Positions 31,474 through 42,625 of a stretch of DNA of 64,000 bases are shown here, one piece after another. Within the stretch, counting starts at the first letter, position 1. Every line of letters begins with the position of its first letter. The notes below the pieces were generated by a model. The model had not been told where the DNA came from. It was given only the letters and a program-made list of their open reading frames with translations, and did not search any database. The stretch comes from Tetrapisispora phaffii CBS 4417 (taxonomy: Eukaryota > Ascomycota > Saccharomycetes > Saccharomycetales > Saccharomycetaceae): NCBI RefSeq assembly GCF_000236905.1, contig NC_016522.1, positions 496,001 through 560,000 of the forward strand, written 5' to 3'. The position numbers and the translations under genes were made by a program.

Positions 31474-33114
31474 TTATTCTTTTAAAGTTGATCTACCAGC
31501 TCTTAATAACTCATCACATAATAATAAATTACTAGCAATACCATTTGCACCACTTATAGCGTTTCTAATAACTCTGTAAGAATCCCAAATACCTTCAATA
31601 GTTGGATCACATGAATCACCCAAGTTAAGATCAACACCGACATATCTACGTTCGCCATTTTCTTCTGCGCCATTTAATTCATCTTCACATAATGCAAGAA
31701 CATCCAGGGCATCATAACCTGAGTTTTTAATCAAAGTTTTAGGAATAACTAATAAAGCTTCAGCAAAAGCATCAACACCAGTCTTAGTTTTACCCTTAGC
31801 ACCTAGCTTATTCATATTTAACTTCTTTAAATGTTGAGATGCTGCAATAAAAAATGCACCAGCACCTGGAACAACAGTTTTATCTTTTAATACATTAGCA
31901 ACAGCTCTTAGACCATCTCTAACAGCATCTTTAGTTTGTGCCAATTGATAGTTAGTAGAACCCTTAATTAAAATAGTACATGACTTAGGGTTTTTGTTGG
32001 CTGTGACATATGTAAATTTTTCTTCTCCAATAGTTTCTTGATAAACTAATCCCGAGTACCCCAATATGGAAGGAGAAAGGTCATCGACAGAATTTTGAGC
32101 TTCACCGCTTGTTACTAATTGCAGTCTTTCCATATTACGTCTTTTGGCTCTTCTTAAAGCTAAAATGTTGTGTTTTGCTAAAACATCCAGAGACATTGGG
32201 TCAATACCTTTTTGATTTATGATGACAAAACCTTTATCAGAATCTAAACCACAGACCTCATTCTTCAAATCGATAATCTTCTTCAACTTTTCATCAACAA
32301 ATTTTCTTTCACTTGCAGCCAATGAATCTCTTTGTTCAGGTGTACTATAGAAGAAACTGGAGTTAACTTCAGTCTTCTCGTATTCTAAGGAAACATTTAA
32401 GATTAACACATAAGCGTTTTCAACTCTTTGAGGCATATCAGGATGTCTACCACCGTGATCTAAAACTAAACCTTTGACAAATACTGTATCATTTGGAGAT
32501 AAATGTTGCATTTGCATAGTTTCCACCATATATAAATCCAAACTTTTGTTTTCTTTATCTTGGACATTTAAAACTGCATCAGTGACAATTGGGGATAAAA
32601 TTTCAGTTAGTTCTGGCTTAACCTTTGTTGCCAACGAAGATCTAGCAACTTGTAGTAAAAACTCTCTATCAACTTCGTCAGTTTCATCGTTAAGTTTAGA
32701 TACTTTGTATTCGTCTAAGAATTTTAATGTTTCGGCACGAGCAATTTCAAAACCATCGGTGACAATTCTTGGATGGACGCCTTCTTGAACAAATCTATAA
32801 GCTTGTTTTAATAATTCACCTACTAAACATACCACAGTAGTAGTACCGTCACCGGTAATTTCATCCTGAGCAGCAGCAGCTCTGGCAATCATTACAGCAG
32901 TTGGGGATTGAATTTGCATTTCAGTTAATAAAACCTTACCATCTTTAGTCAATTTGATATTACCTGCACCATCGACTAACATCTTCAAAGTACCCTTTGG
33001 ACCTAGATTGGTCTCCAATACAGATTGTAAACCTTCAGCAGATGTGACATTGACCTTCAAAGCAGCATCTCTTCTTAAGGATTCAGCCTTAGGATTAAGT
33101 AATTGCAAAGACAT
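31474..33114 (-). CDS. CCT6: Chaperonin TRiC/CCT zeta subunit
   Basis: The product is 546 residues (S. cerevisiae 546). Group II chaperonin motifs include NLGPKGTLKMLVDGAG (about 32-47), the ATPase motif GDGTTTVV (about 89-96) and the C-terminal nucleotide-binding GGDC-equivalent region around VPGAGAFFIAASQHL. Cct6 is one of eight subunits of the cytosolic chaperonin that folds actin and tubulin. The product of PLP1, also in this window, is a proposed CCT cofactor. The promoter contains a PACE-like site at 33,404. Confidence 0.98.
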   Translation of the reverse strand: MSLQLLNPKAESLRRDAALKVNVTSAEGLQSVLETNLGPKGTLKMLVDGAGNIKLTKDGKVLLTEMQIQSPTAVMIARAAAAQDEITGDGTTTVVCLVGELLKQAYRFVQEGVHPRIVTDGFEIARAETLKFLDEYKVSKLNDETDEVDREFLLQVARSSLATKVKPELTEILSPIVTDAVLNVQDKENKSLDLYMVETMQMQHLSPNDTVFVKGLVLDHGGRHPDMPQRVENAYVLILNVSLEYEKTEVNSSFFYSTPEQRDSLAASERKFVDEKLKKIIDLKNEVCGLDSDKGFVIINQKGIDPMSLDVLAKHNILALRRAKRRNMERLQLVTSGEAQNSVDDLSPSILGYSGLVYQETIGEEKFTYVTANKNPKSCTILIKGSTNYQLAQTKDAVRDGLRAVANVLKDKTVVPGAGAFFIAASQHLKKLNMNKLGAKGKTKTGVDAFAEALLVIPKTLIKNSGYDALDVLALCEDELNGAEENGERRYVGVDLNLGDSCDPTIEGIWDSYRVIRNAISGANGIASNLLLCDELLRAGRSTLKE

Positions 33115-33403
33115 CTCGTATTTTCTATCTGCAGTTTAATGATATTAGGTATATACTGGATTGATCCTGGATTATCCGATCTGTAAAAAGAATCTCACTA
33201 TTAAACAAAAAGTAACCAAGCTGCGATAAAAGATATAACCTAAGCTACATATATATGTGTATATAATGAAACAATGCCTAAGAAGCATATGCATTTAAAA
33301 TTAATAATAACATTTTAATAAATCATTATTGTATATATGTCTTCTTTGTTAATTGTTTGATGAATATTTTTTTTTAATTTTCAAAATCGATGCGAATTTT
33401 TTT

Positions 33404-33424
33404 GGTGGCAAACGTCATTACCCG
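33404..33424 (+). promoter_or_regulatory. PACE (Rpn4-type) and Reb1 sites upstream of CCT6
   Basis: GGTGGCAAA at 33,404-33,412 is an exact match to the proteasome-associated control element bound by Rpn4. TTACCCG at 33,418-33,424 is an exact Reb1 core six bases further on. They lie about 290-310 bp upstream of the CCT6 start codon. Co-regulation of the chaperonin with the proteasome programme is inferred from this. Confidence 0.55.
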
Positions 33425-33549
33425 AATATATATTGAATCTTCAGCGATGGGTTACTAACTAAATGGCCATATATATATATTCATGAACATATAAATATAA
33501 ATAGTTCAAGGTCTTGTTCAATCATTATTCTTATAATATTTATGGATAA

Positions 33550-33696
33550 GATGATGAATCAACTATAGAAGAATTATATGTCTTAACTTCCAATTTGTTT
33601 GATTCTAATACTGTTGGAATCAATTTAGAAAACGTAGAAAAAAAACAAATTATGAATTACATTTCTATTGTACTACAAAAATCTACTTGGGGCTGA
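33550..33696 (+). pseudogene. Possible gene relic or 3' exon: 48-codon protein-like frame
   Basis: The frame opens immediately after a TAA and runs DDESTIEELYVLTSN through IMNYISIVLQKSTWG to a TGA at 33,694-33,696. It has no ATG except an internal one. Composition resembles a helical protein end. It lies convergent to MAP1, where relatives have plus-strand genes (GPN3 beside MAP1; SND1 beyond CCT6). I could not match it convincingly to either. Chance occurrence in AT-rich DNA is quite possible. Confidence 0.2.
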
Positions 33697-33722
33697 GTGA
33701 GTCTCTATACGTAAACACCTTT

Positions 33723-34901
33723 CTATTTTGTTCTTTCTCTTGGGCCACCTGGAGACTTCTTGTTTCTAGCACTTAATATTTCAACACCATTTTCTGTGAT
33801 TAAGAGCATATGTTCAAATTGAGCACTGAGTTTACCATCTTGAGTAGCAGACGTCCAGTCATCAGGCCAGGTCACATCTCTCCATGTACCTTCATTGATC
33901 ATTGGTTCGATAGTGAATACCATACCTGGTTTCATGACACCTGCAGTTCTGTTTCTTGCGTAATGAGGGATGTTTGGCAATGAATGGAAATACTCACCAA
34001 CACCGTGGCCACAATAAGTTCTCACAACAGAACATTTGTTTAAAGTCGCATGTTTTTCAATATGATCACCTAATTCTTGGAAAGTTACACCTGGTTTACA
34101 CAGTTTGATGGCATTTTTCAAACATTCTCTAGAAGTTTCAACAGTGTTAATAGCTTCTTTTGAAATTTTTTCACCAACATAATAAGTTTCGTTTAAATCG
34201 GCATGGAAACCATTATGATATAATGAAACATCAATATTAACAATGTCACCTTCTTTCAGTACGGTCCTGTCAGGAATACCATGACAGATAACTTCATTCA
34301 CACATGTACATACAGATTTTGGGAAATTGTAGTAATTTAATGGGGAAGGATAAGCATTACGTTTAATGGTTTCATTATGAACGATTTCATCGATTTCATC
34401 AGTAGTTACACCTGGTTTCACTGCTGCACCTGCAATATCTAGAATTTCTCTACCAAGAATAGCAGCTTTTCTTATTTTTTTAATTTGATCCTTCGAATAA
34501 ACTGGAATCTTGTTCAATCTATCATTTTTTTGTTCTCCGATGGGTAAACCATTGGCGGCCCAATCTGGTTTCTTAATATGTTCTGGAACAATTCTCTTAG
34601 GAGTCAATGGATACTGGGCTCTGACGTCACCAGTATATTTAAACTTAGTGTATGGATCATATGAAACATCTTTGTTTAGAGTACCATCTTCATTTTCTTT
34701 GAAATGTAAACTTTTATGAGCCTTATAATTATTCTTATAACAAGTTTCATTACAGAAAACAGAAATGATGTCAGCTTTCAAACATATAGGACACTTTAAT
34801 TCGGATTGAGTTTCTTTACCACATTGTAAACCAGAACAATATGTCTTCATTACTGGTTCAGTTGTAGTAACAGCAGCAGCAGCAGCAGCAGCAGCAGACA
34901 T
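33723..34901 (-). CDS. MAP1: Methionine aminopeptidase 1
   Basis: The product is 392 residues (S. cerevisiae 387). A poly-Ala start encoded by a (CAG)n-type repeat is followed by the MYND-like double zinc finger of type-1 eukaryotic enzymes (about 20-68; CSGLQC, CPIC, CNETC, H). The pita-bread catalytic domain follows, with SVCTCVNEVICHGIPD, NIDVSLYHNGFHADLNET (metal-binding Asp), GHGVGEYFHSLPNIPHY (His) and FTIEPMIN (Glu). It removes initiator methionine co-translationally at the ribosome. The tail is basic. Position matches YLR244C; divergent from ERF2. Confidence 0.98.
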   Translation of the reverse strand: MSAAAAAAAAVTTTEPVMKTYCSGLQCGKETQSELKCPICLKADIISVFCNETCYKNNYKAHKSLHFKENEDGTLNKDVSYDPYTKFKYTGDVRAQYPLTPKRIVPEHIKKPDWAANGLPIGEQKNDRLNKIPVYSKDQIKKIRKAAILGREILDIAGAAVKPGVTTDEIDEIVHNETIKRNAYPSPLNYYNFPKSVCTCVNEVICHGIPDRTVLKEGDIVNIDVSLYHNGFHADLNETYYVGEKISKEAINTVETSRECLKNAIKLCKPGVTFQELGDHIEKHATLNKCSVVRTYCGHGVGEYFHSLPNIPHYARNRTAGVMKPGMVFTIEPMINEGTWRDVTWPDDWTSATQDGKLSAQFEHMLLITENGVEILSARNKKSPGGPRERTK

Positions 34902-35445
34902 TCTTAAATTATTTTGAAATAATAAGTAAGTTCTTGATAGATCTACTGTTTTTGAAATGAGATATTTGCCAATAAATGCTCAAAGCAAACAATTAATTTG
35001 AATCTTGCTTAAATATTTCAATGTTGCAACCAATTTAACTATTTTCAGAGTATAATCAATCATCTTAATGGTGAGTGCTATGAAAAAAGATTTCAATAAC
35101 TAAACAACTTTCAAATTTTCATTTCAAAGTTTAGCGATGGCGACTAAAACAACATTTTGAACGTGAACGAAAAAGTAAAATAGGCTTTGTAACTTCCATT
35201 AAAGACAATATTGTATTGAGATGAATAATGTTTAAAGGCAGTACTAGCCATATCTAAAAAAACACCTTATAGTGTTATGTTATGGCACATTGCATATCGT
35301 TTTATTTTATTATTTTGAAATACTCTAACACTTAAATCATTCAAATAGAAGCACAGGCACCATTTGCCTTTGTAATTACCAAGATTTGTTTGCTATATAT
35401 ATTTGAGTGAAGGTGATTTATTTTGGACCATGCGACTATTTTGAT
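34902..35445. other. Divergent promoter region MAP1/ERF2
   Basis: This is 544 bp. The open frame of ERF2 extends a little upstream of its ATG, but with only a GTG at the far end. No specific element recognised. Confidence 0.5.
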
Positions 35446-36660
35446 ATGAATACTGGAAGGGACTCTTTGATATCTTCCTCTCATAGGTCTCCGCTCGACA
35501 ATTTAGCCATTAGAGGAGCAAATGATGGACTGGCGTCTACAATAAGCTCAGGAAGTATTATTGTTAACACTCCGTGGTACAAGAAATTATATTACTGGTT
35601 GATTGTTTTTGATGGTGATAATGATATTATTGATGGCAAAACTTATAATTATTTACCATCCATCACGAACTATGTTTATTTTATTGGTGGTAGGGTTAAA
35701 TTTTTATATAAACCTAATGATAAACTGAATTTACTTTATCCCTCATTAGTATTATTTATATTAGTTTCACCAATGGTATTATTTTCAATTTTTGAAGCTA
35801 ATACACTTTGGAACACAAAGTTTGGTTATAAAGGGTTTGTATTTTTTTTTTATTATTTTTGGTGTATGTCCTTAAGTTTTTTCGTTAGAGCAATGACCAG
35901 TGATCCTGGAATTTTGCCCAAAAATATTCATATTCCTAAACTTGCAAATAATTTTCAATTGCCACAAGAATACTATAATTTGATTCGATTGCCTATTAAA
36001 GATGAGAGTCAGTATGTGGAGATAACGTATTGCAGGACGTGTAGGATTTGGCGACCACCAAGATCAAGCCATTGTTCAATCTGTGATTGTTGTGTTATGT
36101 CATTGGATCATCATTGTCTATGGTTAAATAATTGTGTTGGGAAAAGAAACTACAGATATTTTCTAATTTTTTTAACCAGCACAATCATGACTGTCATTTT
36201 CCTATTGATTAATACAGGCATTCATATTGGTAAGAATCGGCATGAAAAGAAACCCGCAAGCAATATTCCTGTAACTATTTTGTTAACAGTATACGGTTCT
36301 TTATCGATCTCGTACCCAATAATATTACTAGCGTATCATCTGGTGTTAACTGGAACAAATCAAACTACAAGAGAATTTTTAAAATATGTTTACGAAATTC
36401 GAGACCAACATCGTAAAAGCAAAAACCCTGTATTTATGAAAATAATCAAGAATAAAAATAACATATACGATAAGCACAACGCATTTAAAAATATATTATC
36501 TTTATTCTGCCAAAGCAGAGGTATCAGTTTACAACCAGCTCGTAAGACAGTTAAAAATCAAAAATACGCTTCCCATAACATAGATGATGGTTTGCAAATG
36601 GTAAACCCGCAAAACAATGAACTTCGATATACCAATCTGAAGTATGACAACCTACAATAA
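35446..36660 (+). CDS. ERF2: DHHC palmitoyltransferase Erf2 (Ras palmitoylation)
   Basis: The first ATG is at 35,446, giving 404 residues (S. cerevisiae 359). Two membrane segments (about 95-115 and 130-155) precede the cysteine-rich domain at about 195-245 (TCRIWRPPRSSHCSIC, then SLDHHCLWLNNCVGKRNY), which carries the catalytic DHHC. Two more segments follow (about 250-270 and 290-310). YFIGGR near residue 80 is conserved in Erf2. With Erf4 this ER enzyme palmitoylates Ras proteins. The long basic tail differs from S. cerevisiae. Position after MAP1 fits YLR246W. Confidence 0.95.
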   Translation: MNTGRDSLISSSHRSPLDNLAIRGANDGLASTISSGSIIVNTPWYKKLYYWLIVFDGDNDIIDGKTYNYLPSITNYVYFIGGRVKFLYKPNDKLNLLYPSLVLFILVSPMVLFSIFEANTLWNTKFGYKGFVFFFYYFWCMSLSFFVRAMTSDPGILPKNIHIPKLANNFQLPQEYYNLIRLPIKDESQYVEITYCRTCRIWRPPRSSHCSICDCCVMSLDHHCLWLNNCVGKRNYRYFLIFLTSTIMTVIFLLINTGIHIGKNRHEKKPASNIPVTILLTVYGSLSISYPIILLAYHLVLTGTNQTTREFLKYVYEIRDQHRKSKNPVFMKIIKNKNNIYDKHNAFKNILSLFCQSRGISLQPARKTVKNQKYASHNIDDGLQMVNPQNNELRYTNLKYDNLQ

Positions 36661-37211
36661 CATTTAAAAATAAAAACATTTAAGTAGTCAATATCATCAT
36701 AACTGTATGAAAGTATGTCCTTCTTATATATATATATATATATATATTCTATCAGTGACCGTGGTCCTGGTCTGAACACATATTCTCTGTTCAGTCTCTT
36801 TTTCTGTACTTTGTTTCGGCGGCTAAATTGGCACTCGGGATTTTGAAAGAAGCTTATGAATTCCCCCCAGGTGTTGTTCCGGGTAATATATGCACGGGGC
36901 TTTTGAGAAATACGCACAAAGTGGCTGTTTTCCGAACGATCGGCAATCATCCCTCCGTTTCTTTGTTTCTGATTTGTCGGTGGTGTCGGGAATGATAGAA
37001 TTCCCCTTCTGTCATTTTTTCCGAACTCGAAAATAATTGACGTAATGAATGATATAAAGGTATGCGCAATCATTATATAAATATAGGACAAAACTCTTAC
37101 AGTAAATAGTTAATTTGACCTTATATATATACATTGGTTTGGTTTGGTGGTATTCTATTCCAACACAGCCATATATATACAGAGTATACCTGGCGCTAAC
37201 AATATTCAATC
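36661..37211. other. Intergenic, UPS gene promoter
   Basis: This is 551 bp with a (TA)n tract (36,726-36,748), an exact URS1 site, a Reb1 core (CGGGTAA, 36,880-36,886) and a TATA-rich stretch at about 37,120-37,130. An antisense open frame crosses it but begins inside AT-repeat DNA and has no recognisable product. Confidence 0.55.
36816..36825 (-). promoter_or_regulatory. URS1 element (Ume6 site) upstream of UPS2/UPS3
   Basis: TCGGCGGCTA is the exact complement of the 10-bp URS1 consensus TAGCCGCCGA. It lies 387 bp upstream of the UPS start, with a Reb1 core 55 bp further on. Ume6 itself is encoded in this window. Confidence 0.6.
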
Positions 37212-37973
37212 ATGAAACTATTTGAAAACAGTTGTGATTTTGACTATTCCTGGGCACATGTAACCGCTGCCAACTGGAAGAAATATCCAAATGAAGTCTC
37301 TACTCATGTTATTGCTGTAGACGTGTTGAAAAGAGAAGTTGAGAGAAATGGACAAGTTCTGATTACAGAGAGACTGATTACTTGCAAGCAGAATGTCCCA
37401 CAATGGATAATGATGTTGCTGGGCGGCTCGAATATAAGTTATGTTAGAGAAGTCTCTACGGTGGATCTAAGTCAGAAAAGTTTGGTTATGCGTAGTTGTA
37501 ATCTGACCTATTCGAATTTATTGAAAGTTTACGAAACTGTAACGTATACACCACATCCAGAGGATCCTGTAAATAGGACACTGTTTTCACAAGAAGCTCA
37601 AATCACTGCATATGGAGCCATTACCAGGCTTTGTAATAAGATGGAAGATTGGTCTGTCCAGAGATTTCGCGATAATGCGAACAAGGGTAAGATTGGATTC
37701 GATAACGTTCTGAAGAAATTCGAAGCCCATTGGCAACAAAAGGAGAAGTTGGTGGATGAAATCAGTAGTTCAATCATTTCAAAAGTTAACGAAACTGTAG
37801 AGGATATAAAATTACAAACAGAAGGATTGATTATAGAAACAGAAAGACAAAATAAACTGTTATACAATACACATCAAGAACTGTTATCATCGAAGGATGA
37901 TTTAGTTATCTACAACGATGACAACAAAAGTGTAAACCAGGAACAGTTTATGCAAACTAAAACACACACATAG
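37212..37973 (+). CDS. UPS2: Mitochondrial intermembrane-space phospholipid transfer protein, Ups2/Ups3 (PRELI) family
   Basis: The product is 253 residues (Ups2 230, Ups3 179). The PRELI/MSF1 domain fills residues 1-175: MKLFENSCDFDYSWAHVT start, NWKKYPN, ISYVREVSTVD and the C-terminal helix with FRDNANKGKIGFDNVL. A helical tail continues to 253. Ups2 with Mdm35 carries phosphatidylserine across the intermembrane space for conversion to PE. S. cerevisiae has Ups2 (YLR168C) and Ups3 (YDR185C) as duplication paralogues. The neighbours ATC1 and RPS31 come from each side, so the gene is the joint orthologue; Ups1 is less likely. A URS1 site upstream suggests control by Ume6. Confidence 0.9.
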   Translation: MKLFENSCDFDYSWAHVTAANWKKYPNEVSTHVIAVDVLKREVERNGQVLITERLITCKQNVPQWIMMLLGGSNISYVREVSTVDLSQKSLVMRSCNLTYSNLLKVYETVTYTPHPEDPVNRTLFSQEAQITAYGAITRLCNKMEDWSVQRFRDNANKGKIGFDNVLKKFEAHWQQKEKLVDEISSSIISKVNETVEDIKLQTEGLIIETERQNKLLYNTHQELLSSKDDLVIYNDDNKSVNQEQFMQTKTHT

Positions 37974-38625
37974 CAAAAGATAGTCAGTGATTCTACACAA
38001 GCGCTATGCATTTCCATTACAAGGGACACCAATCTGTATTTAAAATAGGCATCACTATACATACATATACATTTGTAAATAATATCAATGCGTAATAGTC
38101 ACTAACAATCTGGAATGCACTGCATATCATATAAAGACGCTAGAGTAAGTATGTTGATTATAATGCAATTATTACTTAATCTAATTAATTTAATGTGTGA
38201 TTTATCTTCGATGCCACATACATTATTAGTCTATTCTTAGTACATCCCTCATAACGAAGTTTGTGAAAAATTTTTGTTCGCTTCAAATCTCTGAAAATTA
38301 TTATAGTAGTAGATTTTTCCAAAAGTTTGCGATGAGCATCGATTATATGGAACTACAATTTACGTAATAAAGAGAAAAGATGATGTGTAACAATTGAAAG
38401 TACAATGTGATTTAAATTAAAAGAGCATATCATATCAGAGACGAACATTTATTTAGGAACAATTTTGTTTATATAAAGAACAGTTTTATTAGTTCAAAAA
38501 AGGTTGTGTCTCGGTTCTGTTAATTGTCCCAGAAAAAGAGAGTGAGAGAGTGAGTAAGTTTTGCATTATAATTTTGAATCTGGCAGATAAATTATAGATC
38601 ATATTACACATTAGCATATACTATA
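37974..38625. other. Intergenic between UPS2/3 and ATC1
   Basis: This is 652 bp upstream of ATC1. It has no convincing frame or RNA gene, only AT-rich DNA and a short AG-rich stretch near 38,537-38,555. Confidence 0.5.
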
Positions 38626-39687
38626 ATGTACCAATACGACTCGAAAGATGTCAAGACTGAAGAAGTCTCCAACAGCACTGTTCAAGAGTCGAATCTTGGA
38701 ACTTTGCAAAAATTACTTCAACAAAATAATGTGAACTTGGATGATTCTACAAAGTTGGACGGTAACAATAAAGATGAGCCACCTTCGAATAATAATAAAA
38801 ATCATTCTAGTAACGGTTCACAACTTGATGAATTGGATGAATTAGATGTAAAATGGTTAGAAAATGATATGTTGAACAGTAAGACTTTGACTTTAGAGAT
38901 TTTACTAGAAAATCAACCTGAAGAGCTATTATTTGAGCTGATGGATAATCATATGGTGGATGGTGACCAAGTTGAGAAAAATCAAAATAATTCATCGCAA
39001 AACAAGATTACAGAGCAACCAACTGACCCTCAACAAGATTTGAATGTCAAAACGAGAATTGTCGATGGTGACGATGCGTATGACGCATCTGATAAAAATA
39101 ACGATGATATCGATTCAAATTTTATGAAACGTTCCATTAATGCATTAAACAATGGTGATGGAAACAAGACCCAATTACCAAACAAAAAACAAAAACATAT
39201 CAAGAATACCGCTTACAGACCACTTCTGTCTCCGGCATCATTATCACCAACCTCTACAGATGAAGAGCGTGATTCCAATGTAAACAACAACGACGATAAA
39301 GTTGAATTGAAATCAAAAGCAACGGAAGCTCAACCTGTAAAATTGAGCACTGCTGAAATTACTAAGCATGTTCGTCAACAAAAGGTCTTAAACAAGAAAG
39401 ACAAATCGTCTCAACCATTACAAATTATTGAAACTCCAAAGAAATTAACCAATGCATTTACAATGAATCAAGTGTCAGAAATGAAACAAAGAATCATTAA
39501 TACCCATAAACTTTTATTGAATTTTAATTTGTTAAAGGATAGCTACGCTAAAACTTGTGTTGAGATGAAAAATGCATTAGTCAATTTAAAAGATGCAGAA
39601 ATTCATAGAGCTCATTTACTAATCGAAAATGAAAACTTGAAAAGAGAGTTAGAATTCTATAAATTGAATAACAGTAACGAAAAATGA
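38626..39687 (+). CDS. ATC1: Atc1/Lic4-like nuclear protein
   Basis: The product is 353 residues (S. cerevisiae 294). The first two thirds are acidic, Asn- and Asp-rich and probably disordered, with a basic patch PNKKQKHIKNTAYRPLLSP. The last 90 residues form a heptad-rich coiled coil (MNQVSEMKQRIINTHKLLL onward). There is no enzyme motif. The name rests mostly on position: in S. cerevisiae YDR184C (ATC1) lies between UPS3 and PLP1, as here. Atc1 is reported as nuclear and linked to cation stress and bud-site selection through Aip3. Confidence 0.75.
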   Translation: MYQYDSKDVKTEEVSNSTVQESNLGTLQKLLQQNNVNLDDSTKLDGNNKDEPPSNNNKNHSSNGSQLDELDELDVKWLENDMLNSKTLTLEILLENQPEELLFELMDNHMVDGDQVEKNQNNSSQNKITEQPTDPQQDLNVKTRIVDGDDAYDASDKNNDDIDSNFMKRSINALNNGDGNKTQLPNKKQKHIKNTAYRPLLSPASLSPTSTDEERDSNVNNNDDKVELKSKATEAQPVKLSTAEITKHVRQQKVLNKKDKSSQPLQIIETPKKLTNAFTMNQVSEMKQRIINTHKLLLNFNLLKDSYAKTCVEMKNALVNLKDAEIHRAHLLIENENLKRELEFYKLNNSNEK

Positions 39688-40136
39688 TTAAGTGATGAGC
39701 ATTCATTTTCCTTATAGGAAGATTAGCATTTAACAAGTCCTATGTGGATGAAGCGCCAAGAGGTTACTGATTCTAACGAATTTATACGCCGAAAAGAGAA
39801 GTAGGTTTGCATATTCTATAAATATCATTTATAGATCAGTACATAAATTTAATAACAAGGTGAACATAATTATATGTCAAATTTATGAATATAGTTAAAC
39901 ATAATTGTAAGAGTGAAAATATTAGTAACATCTATTAACATTACTATTAGCCATGAAAAAATGACCCAGTACATAACGATGTATAATAATTAATATTAAA
40001 TTTCAAAGAAAACAGTTCTTGCATTCAACTAAGTGATATTATATATAAAAATCAAATATACAAAATAAATAAATACTTATACATTTGACCTTTTTCCATA
40101 ACTTGAAAAGTGTAAGATATAATAGATCAATCAAAT
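39688..40136. other. Convergent 3' region ATC1/RPS31
   Basis: This is 449 bp between converging genes, AT-rich, presumably holding both polyadenylation regions. Nothing else seen. Confidence 0.5.
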
Positions 40137-41420
<1,284 letters not shown>

Positions 41421-42101
41421 CTATATGTCAAGACCACTATCACTATCTTCATCACTGTGTCTATCTCTTATTGTCTTTTTTATTTGTTTTATATTTATAT
41501 TATTTGAGATTCCTTTCATTGTTTCAATAATATTTTTTGAATATAATAATTTCTCTAAAGAATCAATTTCGAATCCATTTGGATCATTCCCTAATGCACT
41601 GAACCCTACAATTCTCAATTTTTCAATGCCGTCTTTATATCCTACAACAAATGGCAGAACTTTGATTTGCAATTTATGGACCAAAAATGGACAGTTCTCG
41701 ACAGTTATGGTAACAAATTTAGTAGTTAAATGTCTCTTTGATAATTTATCCAATTTTTCATTCATATATTGACATTTTCGGAATGACGGTATCATGAAAC
41801 TGATTACCGCTCTTTTGTTGCTTGTCGTTAGATCAATTATTTTTTTCTCATCAGTAATGACTTCTAATTTACCATAACCTTCGTGTAACACATTTTTCTC
41901 TACCTTTTTTAAGTGGTCTGAAATATCTTGCATCCTTTGCTCTCTATAGCGATTCAGGAAAGCAGCATCTTCATCATTTTTATTATTGTTTAGTTCATCT
42001 TCCAATTCCAATTCCTCCAGTAGCTCATCTATGTCAGCATCAGAATCACCGTTCGACTCAGTAACTAGTTTGTTTTCGAAGTTCTTGATATCTTCAGACA
42101 T
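41421..42101 (-). CDS. PLP1: Phosducin-like protein Plp1
   Basis: The product is 226 residues (S. cerevisiae 230). An acidic N-terminal helix region (DIDELLEELELEDEL) leads to a thioredoxin-like fold (about 85-185) without a CxxC active site, with VISFMIPSFRKCQYMNEKL and KVLPFVVGYKDG in the expected places. Plp1 binds G-beta-gamma and modulates CCT-dependent folding of tubulin or actin. Synteny fits YDR183W, next to ATC1 and RPS31. The Ser/Asp tail may be phosphorylated. Confidence 0.92.
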   Translation of the reverse strand: MSEDIKNFENKLVTESNGDSDADIDELLEELELEDELNNNKNDEDAAFLNRYREQRMQDISDHLKKVEKNVLHEGYGKLEVITDEKKIIDLTTSNKRAVISFMIPSFRKCQYMNEKLDKLSKRHLTTKFVTITVENCPFLVHKLQIKVLPFVVGYKDGIEKLRIVGFSALGNDPNGFEIDSLEKLLYSKNIIETMKGISNNINIKQIKKTIRDRHSDEDSDSGLDI

Positions 42102-42625
42102 ATTAAGGTGTGTGTATATATGTGTGTTCCGCTGTTATATGTGACTGGCCCATCCGTTTTAGAAAATAATAAAATAAATATTATCGAGAAAGAAGTGAAG
42201 GACAATGTATATGTAATTGCATCTATCTCTTTATATGTATATATTACCATTAACAGTAACGGTGTTTTACTAATAGCTCATCACCACTCTCGTATTTTTT
42301 GTTACTGGTAAAATCAACCCACTATAATATAAAGATCGGAGAATGATGTGTTTCGTAGAATCTACTTGAAAAGTCACAGCATAGAAACGGAGAAGAAAAT
42401 AAAGGATATTTAATATTTTAATTACTGGATAATAAAAACACTTACGGTTTTACCCATATATTATACATTGGAATTAGTATAATTTTTTTGACAAGAGTTT
42501 CTAATCTATTGTAACAGTAATTGCAAATATTCAATAGCACTGCTCCGCTTTAAATATCTGTTTTAGAATTTTATATTGAAGAACTAGTGTTTTGAGCTAT
42601 TGTCAGAAATTTAAAAAAGGGTATT
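42102..42625. other. Divergent promoter region PLP1/SEC10
   Basis: This is 524 bp with (TA/TG)n tracts near 42,112-42,124. No element or gene identified. Confidence 0.5.

Larger units (their letters stand above)
33115..33722. other. CCT6 upstream region with regulatory sites and a coding-like fragment
   Basis: This is 608 bp between CCT6 and the end of MAP1, both on the minus strand. It holds a PACE match (33,404-33,412), a Reb1 core (33,418-33,424), a TACTAAC string on the plus strand (33,453-33,459) and, close to MAP1, a 48-codon plus-strand frame without an ATG (33,550-33,696) that reads like protein. See the findings. Confidence 0.5.

Noticed and set aside
33612..33620. TGTTGGAAT resembling the start of a Ty1/Ty2 delta LTR
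   Set aside because: Nothing beyond the first nine bases looks like an LTR, no matching end and no target duplication were seen.
36558..37073. Antisense open frame of about 170 codons overlapping the end of ERF2
   Set aside because: It crosses a (TA)n repeat read as Tyr-Ile, overlaps a real gene and promoter sites, and has no familiar motif.
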